Below are positions 12,501-19,792 of a stretch of 64,000 bases of DNA, one piece after another. Numbering within the stretch: the stretch's first letter is position 1; each line of letters begins with the position of its first letter. Under the pieces are notes generated by a model, which saw only the letters and a program-made list of their open reading frames with translations, did not search any database and had not been told where the DNA came from. The DNA lies in assembly GCF_020410765.1 (NCBI RefSeq), contig NZ_CP084541.1:5510001-5574000 (forward strand), read 5' to 3'. The translations under genes and the position numbers were made by a program. Origin of the DNA: Streptomyces marincola (lineage in GTDB: Bacteria > Actinomycetota > Actinomycetes > Streptomycetales > Streptomycetaceae).

Positions 12501-12641
12501 ATCGCGCTCACCGCGAAGGCCATGCAGGGCGACCGGGAGAAGAGCCTGGAGTCCGGTGCGTCCGACTACGTGACGAAGCCGGTGGACACCGACCAGCTGC
12601 TGACCGTGATGGCGCACTGGATGGAGGGCGGCGCCGGGTGA
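6558..12641 (+). CDS. osaA: OsaA-type hybrid histidine kinase with poly-HAMP array
   Basis: This is a 2027-aa soluble hybrid sensor kinase with no membrane segment. About 92-residue HAMP-like units, each with a GGQA...W.(D/E)LTDSVN core, repeat twelve times through residues of about 160-1270. After them come a GAF domain (about 1298-1464), a coiled coil, a HisKA domain (MSHELRTPLN, phospho-His1550), an HATPase domain (DTGIGI, GGTGLGLS) and, after an acidic/Glu-Ala linker, a receiver (Asp1955 in LVLMDIMMPEMDG). The likely partner is the response regulator at 13032. In S. coelicolor OsaAB is needed for osmoadaptation (recalled). GGGAGGG precedes the tandem GTG-GTG start at 6558/6561; either could be used. 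Repeat units 6-7 are duplicated exactly as units 8-9. Confidence 0.9.
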   Translation: MVSDGAAARAGTAARAKRSRSGGTVEVDAAALNRLLSGLEAMRDGNFRKRLTVASEGPMAEIAAVYNEVAERNLHVTGQLAQVRRVVGREGKLSERLETGLCEGAWAKAIDDANDLVDDLARPVAEVGRVLTSVAEGDLRQRMELRALGGKGAGRPLRGEFLRMGRTVNGLMDQLSEFADEVTRVASEVGTEGKLGGQARVRGMTGSWKDLTDSVNTMAARLTAQVRDIAGVTKAVADGDLSRKVTVHVAGEMQELKNTVNTMVDQLSSFQSEVTRVAREVGTDGVLGGQARVGGVGGVWKDLTDSVNLMAGNLTKQVREISQVTSAVANGDLSQKITVSASGEVARLADTINAMTGTLSSFADEVTRTATEIGTHGTLGGQARVQGVAGVWKELTDSVNTAFKNLSDQVRAIAQVTTAVANGDLSQKVTVDVSGEMLELKDTVNRTVDQLSSFQSEVTRVAREIGDEGKLGGQASVLGVAGAWKDLTDSVNTAFRNLTNQVRNIASVTTAVANGDLSQKVTVDVSGEMLDLKKTVNRMVDQLSSFAEQVTRVATEVGIDGRLGGQARVDGVSGTWKALTDSVNQMAINLTDQVRNIASVTTAVARGDLSQKIEVDARGEILELKDTVNTMVDQLSSFAEQVTRVAREVGTEGRLGGQAQVSDVAGVWRDLTDSVNGMASNLTHQVRNISDVAMAVARGDLSQKITVDARGEVAALKDTLNTMVDQLSSFAEQVTRVAREVGTEGRLGGQAEVAGVAGTWKDLTQSVNGMANNLTSQVRNISDVTTAVAKGDLTKKITVDARGEVLVLVTTVNTMVDQLSSFADEVTRVAREVGTEGRLGGQAQVSDVAGVWRDLTDSVNGMASNLTHQVRNISDVAMAVARGDLSQKITVDARGEVAALKDTLNTMVDQLSSFAEQVTRVAREVGTEGRLGGQAEVAGVAGTWKDLTQSVNGMANNLTSQVRNISDVTTAVAKGDLTKKITVDARGEVLVLVTTVNTMVDQLSSFADEVTRVAREVGTEGQLGGQARVRGVSGTWKDLTDNVNVMARNLTLQVRNISEVATAVANGDLSRKVTVEAQGEVATLADTVNRMVTTLSSFAAEVTRVAREVGSEGRLGGQANVPGVSGTWRDLTESVNSMASNLTAQVRSITTVTTAIAKGDLTRKMDIEARGEIQELKETLNTMVDQLSLFADQVTKVAREVGTQGQLGGQARVPGVAGTWQDLTDSVNEMAGNLTGQVRGIARVAAFVTRGDHNVRIDTDAAGEILTVQERVNDMIRNLREATQANKEQDWLKTNLARISASMQGRRDLTAVANLLMSELCPAVAAQHGGFYLAVPVDGDEDMVAGVGEEDAYELRLIAAYGYAPDAQALSFRPGEGLVGTAAAEAETLLFGPTPEGYLRISSGLGEAPPVTVIILPVVFEERVLGVLELASFKPFTPIERDFLAQMAEMIATSVNTISVNTRTEMLLKQSQELTTKLREQTDELEEQRRALEESNAELKDKADLLAETNRNIEVKNSEIEEARRGLQERAEQLAVSMRYKSEFLANMSHELRTPLNSLLILAKLLADNAEGNLSPKQVEFAETIHGAGSDLLQLINDILDLSKVEAGKMDVSPARIALVQLVDYVEASFRPLTAEKNLEFSVRVSPDLPATLHTDEQRLLQVLRNLLSNAVKFTDVGSVELVIEPAGDDVPNEIREQMLEGGAVLTADAPLVAFSVSDTGIGIAASKMRVIFEAFKQADGTTSRKYGGTGLGLSISREIARLLGGEIHAESEPGRGSTFSLYLPLQPAELPPPGYTQAAAGVPALERGAAEPAALEAGPSAIGEEAEDEALAAERQERQQRKHREASIAAERAAESLTRRRRERFAEKAVADGAETQVEPEPESEESAEPARESASLRAFRGRKVLIVDDDVRNVFALTSVLEQHGLRVLYAENGREGIEVLESNEDVTLVLMDIMMPEMDGYATTSAIRRMPQFAALPIIALTAKAMQGDREKSLESGASDYVTKPVDTDQLLTVMAHWMEGGAG
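8484..9619 (+). repeat. Perfect 552-bp tandem duplication inside osaA
   Basis: Segment 8484-9067 is identical by eye, base for base, to 9036-9619. The period is 552 bp, or 184 codons, exactly two HAMP units. Neighbouring units in the same gene differ at many silent and coding positions, so the exact identity points to a very recent in-frame duplication rather than selection. Confidence 0.92.
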
Positions 12642-13031
12642 TCTTCCGCATGGTCCCGCCGCGTGGGGGAACTTGGGCGGACGTGTGCTCGTTCCCCCGG
12701 TGCGTACCATGCGGTTCGCTCAGGTGTGGAGCGCGTGGTATCGTGACGCAGCGCAATGTACTGATCACCGGGTGCCTTGCGCCGCTGGTCGCTGAACGAG
12801 CGGGCGGGACGCCTTTTCCGGTACGGCGGGGATCAGGCCGGAGTGTTGCCGGTGACTCGTGGCGGGTGAGGGCGCGTGGACAGTCACCGCACGTGCTCGC
12901 GGCGGGTACCGCACTCGCTGGCGATGGCGCCGGGGAGGATGTCAACATGTCCGGCACAGGACCGGGCGGCGTGAGGGTGCCGTCCACAACGGCGGCGCAC
13001 GACCGTGCCGCAGGGGCGAGGAGGACGGGCC
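12642..13031 (+). other. osaA-osaB intergenic region with hairpin and possible leader ORF
   Basis: These 390 bp hold a hairpin at 12665-12698 (GGGGGAAC paired with GTTCCCCC, 18-nt loop) that may attenuate readthrough from osaA. There is also a 39-codon frame at 12947-13066 preceded by GGGGAGG with good spacing; it overlaps the start of the response regulator in another frame. No conserved protein is recognised here. Confidence 0.45.
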
Positions 13032-13709
13032 ATGGTGCAGAAGGCCAAGATCCTCCTGGTCGATGACCGGCCCGAGAATCTGCTGGCGCTTGAGGCGATT
13101 CTCTCAGCGCTCGATCAGACGCTGGTCCGGGCATCGTCCGGGGAGGAAGCGCTCAAAGCGCTGCTCACGGAGGACTTCGCAGTCATCCTGCTCGACGTGC
13201 AGATGCCGGGCATGGACGGCTTCGAGACCGCCGCGCACATCAAGCGGCGCGAGCGCACGCGCGACATTCCGATCATTTTCCTCACCGCGATCAACCACGG
13301 CCCCCACCACACCTTCCGCGGGTACGCCGCCGGGGCGGTCGACTACATCTCCAAGCCCTTCGACCCGTGGGTGCTGCGGGCCAAGGTGTCCGTGTTCGTC
13401 GAGTTGCACATGAAGAACATGCAACTGCGCGAACAGGCCGTGCTGTTGCGCCGCGAGCTGGACGGCGGCCACACGGGCGCCGACCCGGAGCGTCCCGCCG
13501 GAGGACTCCTGCCCGAGCTGTCGGCGCGGCTCGCCGCCGTCGAGGAGCAGGCCGAGGTGCTGACCAAGGAGCTGTCCGAGTCGGGTGGCGGGCTCGCCGT
13601 GTCCACGGCCGCCCACCTCGAACGCAAGCTCGCGGGGTTGCGGCGGGCGCTCGACGCGTTGCAGCCGGGGGCCGCCGAGGAGAAGTCGGTGGAGACGCAG
13701 ACCGGCTGA
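13032..13709 (+). CDS. osaB: OsaB-type response regulator
   Basis: This 225-aa protein has an N-terminal receiver (about 5-122; DD11-12, phospho-acceptor Asp55 in VILLDVQMPGMDG, Lys109 in YISKPFDP). The C-terminal part is charged and probably coiled coil, with no DNA-binding fold that I can recognise. The ATG at 13032 has GAGG 7 bases upstream; an in-frame start at 13005 lacks one. Its position after the hybrid kinase and the divergent OsaC-like gene supports assignment as OsaB, the output regulator of osmotic-stress signalling. How it acts without a known output domain is unclear, perhaps through protein contacts. Confidence 0.88.
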   Translation: MVQKAKILLVDDRPENLLALEAILSALDQTLVRASSGEEALKALLTEDFAVILLDVQMPGMDGFETAAHIKRRERTRDIPIIFLTAINHGPHHTFRGYAAGAVDYISKPFDPWVLRAKVSVFVELHMKNMQLREQAVLLRRELDGGHTGADPERPAGGLLPELSARLAAVEEQAEVLTKELSESGGGLAVSTAAHLERKLAGLRRALDALQPGAAEEKSVETQTG

Positions 13710-13754
13710 GCCGTCGTGCGGCACGTGGTCCGTGCTCAAGGCGTGCCGCCCCGG

Positions 13755-13760
13755 TAACCT
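13755..13760 (+). promoter_or_regulatory. -10 element of leaderless ftsK transcript
   Basis: TAACCT ends 7 bases before the ATG at 13768, and no ribosome-binding site lies between. This geometry places the transcription start at or next to the start codon. Confidence 0.5.
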
Positions 13761-13767
13761 CACCTCC

Positions 13768-16455
13768 ATGGCCTCAGGTACGTCCGGCAAGGGTTCCCAG
13801 GGCGCTCGCGCCGGGCGCGGTGGGGGCGGAGCGAAGAAGGCGGCGCCCGCCAAGAAGGCGCCCGCGAAGAAGGCGCCCGCGAAGAAGGCCGCGGCCAAGA
13901 AGCGGGCCGCCGCCCCCGTGAAGAAGCCCGCTCCGCGACCCAACCTCGCGTTCCGCGTCGCCCGCCGGGTATGGCTGGGCATCGCCCACCCGGTGGGCGC
14001 GCTGCTGCGGGGCATAGGGCGCGGCGCCAAGGGTCTTGACCCGGCCCACCGCAAGGACGGCGAGGCGCTGGCGCTGCTCGGCCTCGCCCTCGTGGTGGCG
14101 GCGGGGACCTGGTCCAACCTCCAGGGACCCGTCGGTGAACTGGTCACCATGCTGGTGACCGGCGCCTTCGGGCGGCTCGACCTGATCTTCCCGCTGGTGC
14201 TCGGCTTCGTGGCGGTCCGGCTGATCCGCCACCCGGAGAAGCAGGAGGCCAACGGCCGCATCGTCATCGGCCTCAGTGCGCTCCTCGCGGGCGTCCACGG
14301 GCTGGTGCACATCGCCACGGGTGCCCCGGGCCGCAGCGAGGGTGCGCAGGCGCTGCGCGACACCGGCGGCCACCTGGGGTGGGCCGCCTCCCGGCCGTTG
14401 ATCGTGGCCGTCGGGGAGCCGCTGGCCGTCGCGCTGCTGACGCTGCTCACGGTCTTCGGGCTGCTCGTGGTCACGGCCACGCCGGTGAACGCGATCCCGC
14501 GCCGGCTGCGGCAGGGGGCCGTCCGGCTCGGCCTGCTCACCGGCGGCGACGCGGACCGCGAGACCGTGTTCGTGGAGTACGAGCGGGACGACCCGGAGCC
14601 CGTCCGCCCGTCTCCCGGCCTCGCGGAGCGGTCCGCGCCCGAGCGCCGCCGCAGGGCGCCGCGGTCGGGCGGCGGCCGGCCGGCGGGCGGGCGGGGCGAG
14701 GACCCGGTGGATGTGGCGTCGGCCGCCGCCGCGGCGCTGGACGGCGCCGTGCGGCACGGCGTCGACCCCTCGCCCGTGGTGGCCGATCTGAGCAGCCGCG
14801 TCGCCGCGGGGCGCGAGAGCGCCAGGCGCGGCGAGGACGCCGCTGACGGCGCCGGGCAGGGCGAGGAGCGCGGCGGCGGGGAGCAGCGGACCGGCGGCGG
14901 GAGCGTTCCCGACCTGACCAAGAAGGCCCCGGAGCCGGCGCAGGTTCTGCCGGCCCGGGCCGAACAGCTCCAGCTGGCCGGGGACATCACCTACGCGCTG
15001 CCCTCGCTCGACTCGCTGGTGCGCGGCGGCCCGGGCCGTGCGCGGAGCGCGGCGAACGACGCGGTGGTGGACTCGTTGACGAACGTCTTCACCGAGTTCA
15101 AGGTGGACGCGCGGGTCACCGGGTTCACGCGCGGGCCGACGGTGACGCGCTACGAGGTCGAACTGGGGCCCGCCGTCAAGGTTGAGAAGATCACCGCTCT
15201 GGCGAAGAACATCGCCTACGCGGTGGCGAGCCCCGACATCCGGATCATCAGTCCGATTCCCGGCAAGTCGGCGGTCGGCATCGAGATCCCCAACAGCGAC
15301 CGCGAGATGGTCAATCTGGGTGACGTGCTGCGCATGGCCGACGCGGTCGGGGAGGGCCATCCGCTCCTCGTGGGCCTCGGCAAGGACGTCGAGGGCGGCT
15401 ATGTCACGGCGAACCTGGCCCGGATGCCCCACATCCTCGTCGCCGGCGCCACGGGCTCCGGCAAGTCGTCCTGCATCAACTGCCTGATCACCTCGGTGAT
15501 GATGCGCTCGACCCCCGAGGAGGTGCGGCTGGTCCTGATCGACCCCAAGCGGGTCGAGCTGACGGCCTACGAGGGGATTCCGCACCTGGTCACCCCCATC
15601 ATCACCAACCCCAAGCGCGCCGCCGAGGCGCTCCAGTGGGTGGTGCGCGAGATGGACCTGCGCTACGACGACCTCGCGGCCTACGGGTTCCGGCACATCG
15701 ACGACTTCAACGCCGCCGTCCGCGCGGGCAAGGTGACGCCACCGCCGGGCAGCGAACGCGAGGTGGCCCCCTACCCCTACCTGCTGGTGATCGTGGACGA
15801 GCTGGCGGACCTGATGATGGTCGCGCCGCGGGACGTCGAGGACGCGATCGTGCGGATCACGCAGCTGGCGCGCGCGGCCGGCATCCACCTGGTGCTGGCC
15901 ACCCAGCGGCCGAGCGTGGACGTCGTGACGGGGCTCATCAAGGCGAACGTGCCCTCGCGGCTCGCATTCGCGACGTCGTCGCTTGCCGACAGCCGCGTGA
16001 TTCTCGATCAGCAGGGCGCGGAGAAGCTGATCGGCAAGGGCGACGGGCTATTCCTGCCGATGGGAGCGAGCAAGCCGGTCCGTATGCAGGGTGCCTTCGT
16101 CACCGAGGAGGAGGTGGCGGCCGTTGTCGGGCACTGCAAGAAACAGATGGCGCCGGTGTTCCGTGACGACGTCACCGTTTCGTCGGGCCGGAAGAAGGAG
16201 ATCGACGAGGAGATCGGGGACGACCTGGATCTGCTGTGCCAGGCGGCGGAACTGGTGGTGTCCACGCAGTTCGGTTCGACGTCGATGCTCCAGCGCAAGC
16301 TGCGGGTGGGCTTCGCCAAGGCGGGCCGGCTGATGGATCTGATGGAGTCGCGTGGCGTGGTGGGGCCGAGCGAGGGGTCGAAGGCCAGGGACGTGCTGGT
16401 CAAGCCCGACGAACTCGACGGTGTGCTGGCGCTGATCCGGGGGGAGACTCCGTAG
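13768..16455 (+). CDS. ftsK: DNA translocase FtsK/SpoIIIE
   Basis: This 895-aa septal DNA pump moves chromosome ends into compartments during division and sporulation. The N-terminus is Lys/Ala-rich (about 20-50). Four membrane segments lie within about 98-240, followed by a Pro/Arg/Gly-rich linker and the ATPase motor with Walker A GATGSGKS (Lys566) and Walker B LLVIVDE (Asp677). The C-terminal winged-helix gamma domain (about 818-885, VSTQFGSTSMLQR) would read orienting DNA motifs. The ATG at 13768 has no Shine-Dalgarno but has a -10 box 7 bases away, so translation is probably leaderless. The family and motif set are unmistakable. Confidence 0.95.
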   Translation: MASGTSGKGSQGARAGRGGGGAKKAAPAKKAPAKKAPAKKAAAKKRAAAPVKKPAPRPNLAFRVARRVWLGIAHPVGALLRGIGRGAKGLDPAHRKDGEALALLGLALVVAAGTWSNLQGPVGELVTMLVTGAFGRLDLIFPLVLGFVAVRLIRHPEKQEANGRIVIGLSALLAGVHGLVHIATGAPGRSEGAQALRDTGGHLGWAASRPLIVAVGEPLAVALLTLLTVFGLLVVTATPVNAIPRRLRQGAVRLGLLTGGDADRETVFVEYERDDPEPVRPSPGLAERSAPERRRRAPRSGGGRPAGGRGEDPVDVASAAAAALDGAVRHGVDPSPVVADLSSRVAAGRESARRGEDAADGAGQGEERGGGEQRTGGGSVPDLTKKAPEPAQVLPARAEQLQLAGDITYALPSLDSLVRGGPGRARSAANDAVVDSLTNVFTEFKVDARVTGFTRGPTVTRYEVELGPAVKVEKITALAKNIAYAVASPDIRIISPIPGKSAVGIEIPNSDREMVNLGDVLRMADAVGEGHPLLVGLGKDVEGGYVTANLARMPHILVAGATGSGKSSCINCLITSVMMRSTPEEVRLVLIDPKRVELTAYEGIPHLVTPIITNPKRAAEALQWVVREMDLRYDDLAAYGFRHIDDFNAAVRAGKVTPPPGSEREVAPYPYLLVIVDELADLMMVAPRDVEDAIVRITQLARAAGIHLVLATQRPSVDVVTGLIKANVPSRLAFATSSLADSRVILDQQGAEKLIGKGDGLFLPMGASKPVRMQGAFVTEEEVAAVVGHCKKQMAPVFRDDVTVSSGRKKEIDEEIGDDLDLLCQAAELVVSTQFGSTSMLQRKLRVGFAKAGRLMDLMESRGVVGPSEGSKARDVLVKPDELDGVLALIRGETP

Positions 16456-16498
16456 GCCACGTCGTCGCGGATCTTGGCGGAGCCGGGTGGATCCGGCC

Positions 16499-16530
16499 GC
16501 TTTCCCGGGCCGTCGGGGGCCCGGGAAAGC
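16499..16530 (+). terminator. Hairpin terminator after ftsK
   Basis: GCTTTCCCGGGCC (16499-16511) pairs perfectly with GGCCCGGGAAAGC (16518-16530) around a 6-nt loop. There is no T-tract, as is common for GC-rich actinobacterial terminators. It lies 43 bp after the ftsK stop. Confidence 0.75.
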
Positions 16531-16659
16531 CGTGGCCGGCGGTGCGGCCCCGCCGGGATGCGCGGGGCGGGACCCCGTGTCCCGGGCGCCGTGCGGCGGC
16601 CATCCGGTTGGCGCACAAAAGCCGACCGCCCGGTTGCCCGTTCCTTTCGGACCCCCCCT

Positions 16660-16665
16660 AGACTG
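16660..16665 (+). promoter_or_regulatory. -10 element for RodZ-like gene
   Basis: TAGACT in a CCCCTAGACTGATAAA context, about 40 bp before the GTG start at 16706. Coordinates are approximate to one or two bases. No clear -35 was found. Confidence 0.45.
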
Positions 16666-16705
16666 ATAAACACAGCACGTGGCTTCACGCTCGAAAGGCG
16701 CCCCC

Positions 16706-17521
16706 GTGTCCAACGGCAACTCTTCGGCCAAGGACCGGCCTTCCGTCGGTCGAATCCTCCAGCAGGCGCGCATCGATGCAAAGCTGACCGTGGACGAGGT
16801 CAGTTCGTCCACCCGTGTGCGCATTCCGATCGTGCACGCCATCGAACAGGACGATTTCTCCCGCTGCGGCGGGGACGTGTATGCCCGGGGGCACATCCGC
16901 GCCCTCGCGCGTGCGGTGGGTGCCGACCCGGACGAGCTGATTGAGTTGTACAACGGTCAACAGCATCCGGAACCGCAGCCGCTGTCGTCGGGGCCGCTGT
17001 TCGAGGCCGAGCGCATCCGGCCCGAGCCGCGCCGGCCGAACTGGACCGCCGCCATGGTGGCCGCGATCGTCGTGGTCGTGGCGTTCGTCGGCTTCACGTT
17101 CTTCACCGGCAGCGAGGAGGACGAGGACCCGGGCACGGTCGCGGAGGGGGCGAGCACCGAGACGCCCACCCCAGGCGAGCGGACCGAGGCCCCGCCGGAG
17201 GAGGAGGGCGGCGCCGACGCCCCCGACCCCTCCGAGAGCGCGGTGGCGGCCGTTCCCTCGGACAAGGTCACCGTCCGGGCGACGGCCGACGGCGGGTCGA
17301 GCTGGGTGTCCGCCAAGAACAGCAACGGGCGCCTCCTCTTCGAAGGTGTGATCGAGGAAGGCGACTCGCAGACGTTCACCGACGACGAGCAGATCGACCT
17401 GGTGCTCGGCAACGCGGGGGTCGTTCAGCTCCACGTCAACGGCCGGGCGATCGAGGACGAGTTCGAGTCCGGGCAGGTCGAGCGCCTGAGCTACACGCCC
17501 GGGGACCCGAGCGAGGGCTGA
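16706..17521 (+). CDS. RodZ-like HTH membrane protein (DUF4115)
   Basis: This 271-aa protein has an N-terminal Xre-type helix-turn-helix (about 12-80, KLTVDEVSSSTRVRIPIVHAIEQDD), a single membrane helix (about 112-134), an acidic Pro/Glu-rich linker, and a C-terminal beta domain like DUF4115 (about 185-265). This is the architecture of RodZ/YmfM, a cytoskeleton-linked cell-shape protein. The GTG at 16706 follows GAAAGG by about 7 bases; another GTG at 16679 lies too close to the putative promoter. It sits between ftsK and rimO, the common actinobacterial order. The role in Streptomyces is inferred. Confidence 0.8.
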   Translation: MSNGNSSAKDRPSVGRILQQARIDAKLTVDEVSSSTRVRIPIVHAIEQDDFSRCGGDVYARGHIRALARAVGADPDELIELYNGQQHPEPQPLSSGPLFEAERIRPEPRRPNWTAAMVAAIVVVVAFVGFTFFTGSEEDEDPGTVAEGASTETPTPGERTEAPPEEEGGADAPDPSESAVAAVPSDKVTVRATADGGSSWVSAKNSNGRLLFEGVIEEGDSQTFTDDEQIDLVLGNAGVVQLHVNGRAIEDEFESGQVERLSYTPGDPSEG

Positions 17522-17561
17522 GGCCCGCTCGGCCCGGGCGGGCGGGCGCCGGTGGACGAAG

Positions 17562-17567
17562 TAGGCT
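17562..17567 (+). promoter_or_regulatory. -10 element of leaderless rimO
   Basis: TAGGCT lies 6 bases before the ATG at 17574 with no Shine-Dalgarno, indicating a leaderless transcript for the rimO-pgsA-cinA run. Confidence 0.6.
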
Positions 17568-17573
17568 GAGGGC

Positions 17574-19124
17574 ATGTCCGAACGCCGTACAGTCGCCCTG
17601 GTCACGCTTGGTTGCGCCCGTAACGAGGTGGATTCGGAGGAACTCGCGGGGCGGCTGGCCGCCGACGGCTGGGACTTGGTGGAGAACGCGGCGGACGCCG
17701 AGATCGCCGTCGTGAACACCTGCGGGTTCGTCGACGCCGCCAAGAAGGACTCCGTGGACGCCCTCCTGGAGGCCGGGGAGCTGCAGACGGCCGCCGCCGA
17801 GGGCGGAGGGGGCGCCACCCGGGCCGTCGTGGCCGTCGGCTGCATGGCCGAGCGCTACGGCAAGGAGCTGGCCGACGCGCTGCCCGAGGCGGACGCCGTA
17901 CTGGGCTTCGACGACTACGCCGACATCTCGGCACGCCTGACGACGATCCTGTCCGGCGGCGGCCACGCCCCGCACGTGCCCCGCGACCGGCGCAAGCTGC
18001 TGCCGCTGACCCCCGCGGACCGGCAGGGGAGCGGGGTCGCCCTGCCGGGGCACGGCGGCATCACCGACCTGCCCGCCGGCGTGGCCCCGGCCTCGGGCCC
18101 GCGCGCGCCGCTGCGGCGGCGCCTGGGCGGCGGCCCCGTGGCCTCGGTCAAGCTGGCCTCCGGCTGCGACCGCAGGTGCACGTTCTGCGCCATCCCGTCC
18201 TTCCGCGGCTCGTTCATCTCCAGGCGGCCGGCCGACGTGCTGGGCGAGGCGCGCTGGCTCGCGGGGGAGGGCGTCACCGAGATCATGCTCGTCTCGGAGA
18301 ACAACACCTCCTACGGCAAGGACCTCGGGGACATCAGGCTGCTGGAGACGCTGCTCCCGGAACTGGCCGCCATCGACGGCCTCGAACGCATCCGGGTCAG
18401 CTACCTCCAGCCGGCGGAGATGCGGCCCGGGCTCATCGATGTCCTCACCGGCACAGACAAGGTCGCCCCGTACTTCGACCTGTCCTTCCAGCACTCGGCA
18501 CCCGGGGTGCTGCGGGCGATGCGCCGCTTCGGGGACACCGACCGGTTCCTCGACCTGCTCGCCACGATCAGGGCCAAGGCGCCGCTGGCCGGGGTGCGTT
18601 CGAACTTCATCGTCGGGTTCCCCGGTGAGTCGGAGGCCGACGTCGAGGAACTCGAACGTTTCCTCACCGCCGCCCGGCTCGACGCGATCGGGGTGTTCGG
18701 CTACTCGGACGAGGAGGGCACCGAGGCGGCGCGCCACTCGGGGAAGCACGGGCCCGAGGAGATCGCCGACCGGCTGGAGCGGATCTCCCGGCTCGCGGAG
18801 GAGCTGATCGGGCAGCGGGCCGAGGAGCGCGTCGGGGAGCGCGCGCACGTCCTGGTGGAGTCCCTGGGCGCCGGAGAGGGCGCGGAGGACGACGAGCCCC
18901 CGATCGAGGGCCACGAGGTGCTGGCCGTCGGCCGCGGCGCGCACCAGGCGCCGGAAACGGACGGGCAGGTCGTGCTCGCCGTGCCGGCGGGCGCGGCGCC
19001 GCGGGACGGCGCGCCGCGTGTCGGGCAGATCGTGGCGGCGGACATCGTCGCCGCGAGGGGAGTCGATCTGGTCGCGGTACCGCGGCAGGCGGCCGGGGGC
19101 GAACCCTCGGGGGCCGCCAGATGA
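17574..19124 (+). CDS. rimO: Ribosomal protein S12 methylthiotransferase RimO
   Basis: This 516-aa radical-SAM enzyme adds a methylthio group to the conserved Asp of ribosomal protein S12. The N-terminal UPF0004 domain carries cluster cysteines Cys14 (TLGCARNEVDSE) and Cys50 (NTCGFVDAAKK). The radical-SAM motif CDRRCTFC has Cys198, Cys202 and Cys205. A C-terminal TRAM domain follows. TLGC-x-KN/RN-x-VDSE distinguishes RimO from MiaB, which is encoded at 39906. It is longer than usual because of an insertion between about 130 and 185 rich in Gly/Pro. It probably heads an operon with pgsA, overlapping it by ATGA. Confidence 0.93.
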   Translation: MSERRTVALVTLGCARNEVDSEELAGRLAADGWDLVENAADAEIAVVNTCGFVDAAKKDSVDALLEAGELQTAAAEGGGGATRAVVAVGCMAERYGKELADALPEADAVLGFDDYADISARLTTILSGGGHAPHVPRDRRKLLPLTPADRQGSGVALPGHGGITDLPAGVAPASGPRAPLRRRLGGGPVASVKLASGCDRRCTFCAIPSFRGSFISRRPADVLGEARWLAGEGVTEIMLVSENNTSYGKDLGDIRLLETLLPELAAIDGLERIRVSYLQPAEMRPGLIDVLTGTDKVAPYFDLSFQHSAPGVLRAMRRFGDTDRFLDLLATIRAKAPLAGVRSNFIVGFPGESEADVEELERFLTAARLDAIGVFGYSDEEGTEAARHSGKHGPEEIADRLERISRLAEELIGQRAEERVGERAHVLVESLGAGEGAEDDEPPIEGHEVLAVGRGAHQAPETDGQVVLAVPAGAAPRDGAPRVGQIVAADIVAARGVDLVAVPRQAAGGEPSGAAR

Positions 19125-19792
19125 CGGACACGCCGGCCCGGGCCACCGGGGACGGACCGGCGGCCGGCCGTTCCACGGGCGCGGTCCGGCACCCCGCGGC
19201 TCCCGCCCTGTGGAACATCGCGAACGTGCTGACCATGGTGCGGCTCCTGCTGGTGCCGGGCTTCGTCCTGCTCATGTTCGCGCAGGGCGGACACGATCCG
19301 GCGTGGCGGTCGCTGGCATGGGCGGCGTTCACCGTCGCCATGATCACCGACCTGTTCGACGGGGAACTGGCCCGTCGGCGCAATCTGGTCACCGACTTCG
19401 GCAAGATCGCCGATCCGATCGCGGACAAGGCGATCATGGGGGCGGCCCTCATCTGCCTCTCCGCCCTGTCCGACCTGCCCTGGTGGGTCACCGTCGTCAT
19501 CCTGGCCCGGGAACTGGGCATCACCCTGATGCGCTTCTGGGTGATCCGGCACGGAGTGATCCCGGCCAGCCGCGGCGGCAAGGCGAAGACGCTGACGCAG
19601 GGCATCGCCGTCGGCATGTACATCCTCGCGCTCACCGGCCCGTTGGCCTCGCTGCGCTGGTGGGTGATGGCGGTCGCCGTGGTGCTCACCGTCGTCACGG
19701 CCCTCGACTACGTGCGGCAGGCCGTCGTGCTGCGCCGGGCGGGTCTGGCCAGGCGCGACGCGGCCGCGGGAGGGGTGGCCCGTGGCCGCTGA
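19121..19792 (+). CDS. pgsA: CDP-diacylglycerol-glycerol-3-phosphate phosphatidyltransferase
   Basis: This 223-aa integral membrane enzyme makes phosphatidylglycerol phosphate from CDP-diacylglycerol. The CDP-alcohol phosphatidyltransferase signature is complete: Asp80-Gly81-x2-Ala84-Arg85-x8-Gly94-x3-Asp98-x3-Asp102. Several hydrophobic helices flank it, for example WNIANVLTMVRLLLVPGFVLL and WWVTVVILARELG. The ATG overlaps the rimO stop (ATGA), so translation is coupled. A close relative, pgsA3, lies beside clgR in mycobacteria (recalled), consistent with the order here. Confidence 0.9.
   Translation: MTDTPARATGDGPAAGRSTGAVRHPAAPALWNIANVLTMVRLLLVPGFVLLMFAQGGHDPAWRSLAWAAFTVAMITDLFDGELARRRNLVTDFGKIADPIADKAIMGAALICLSALSDLPWWVTVVILARELGITLMRFWVIRHGVIPASRGGKAKTLTQGIAVGMYILALTGPLASLRWWVMAVAVVLTVVTALDYVRQAVVLRRAGLARRDAAAGGVARGR

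Noticed and set aside
6471..12710. A 2079-codon open frame on the minus strand opposite osaA, with repeated HDVR/GHLA-like peptides.
   Set aside because: It is the mirror of the HAMP repeats: very GC-rich codons leave the antisense frame open. It is full of His/Arg/Gly and has no domain or start signal.
16679..16705. GTG at 16679 as start of the RodZ-like gene.
   Set aside because: It lies about 14 bases from the putative -10 and has no Shine-Dalgarno, whereas GTG 16706 has one.
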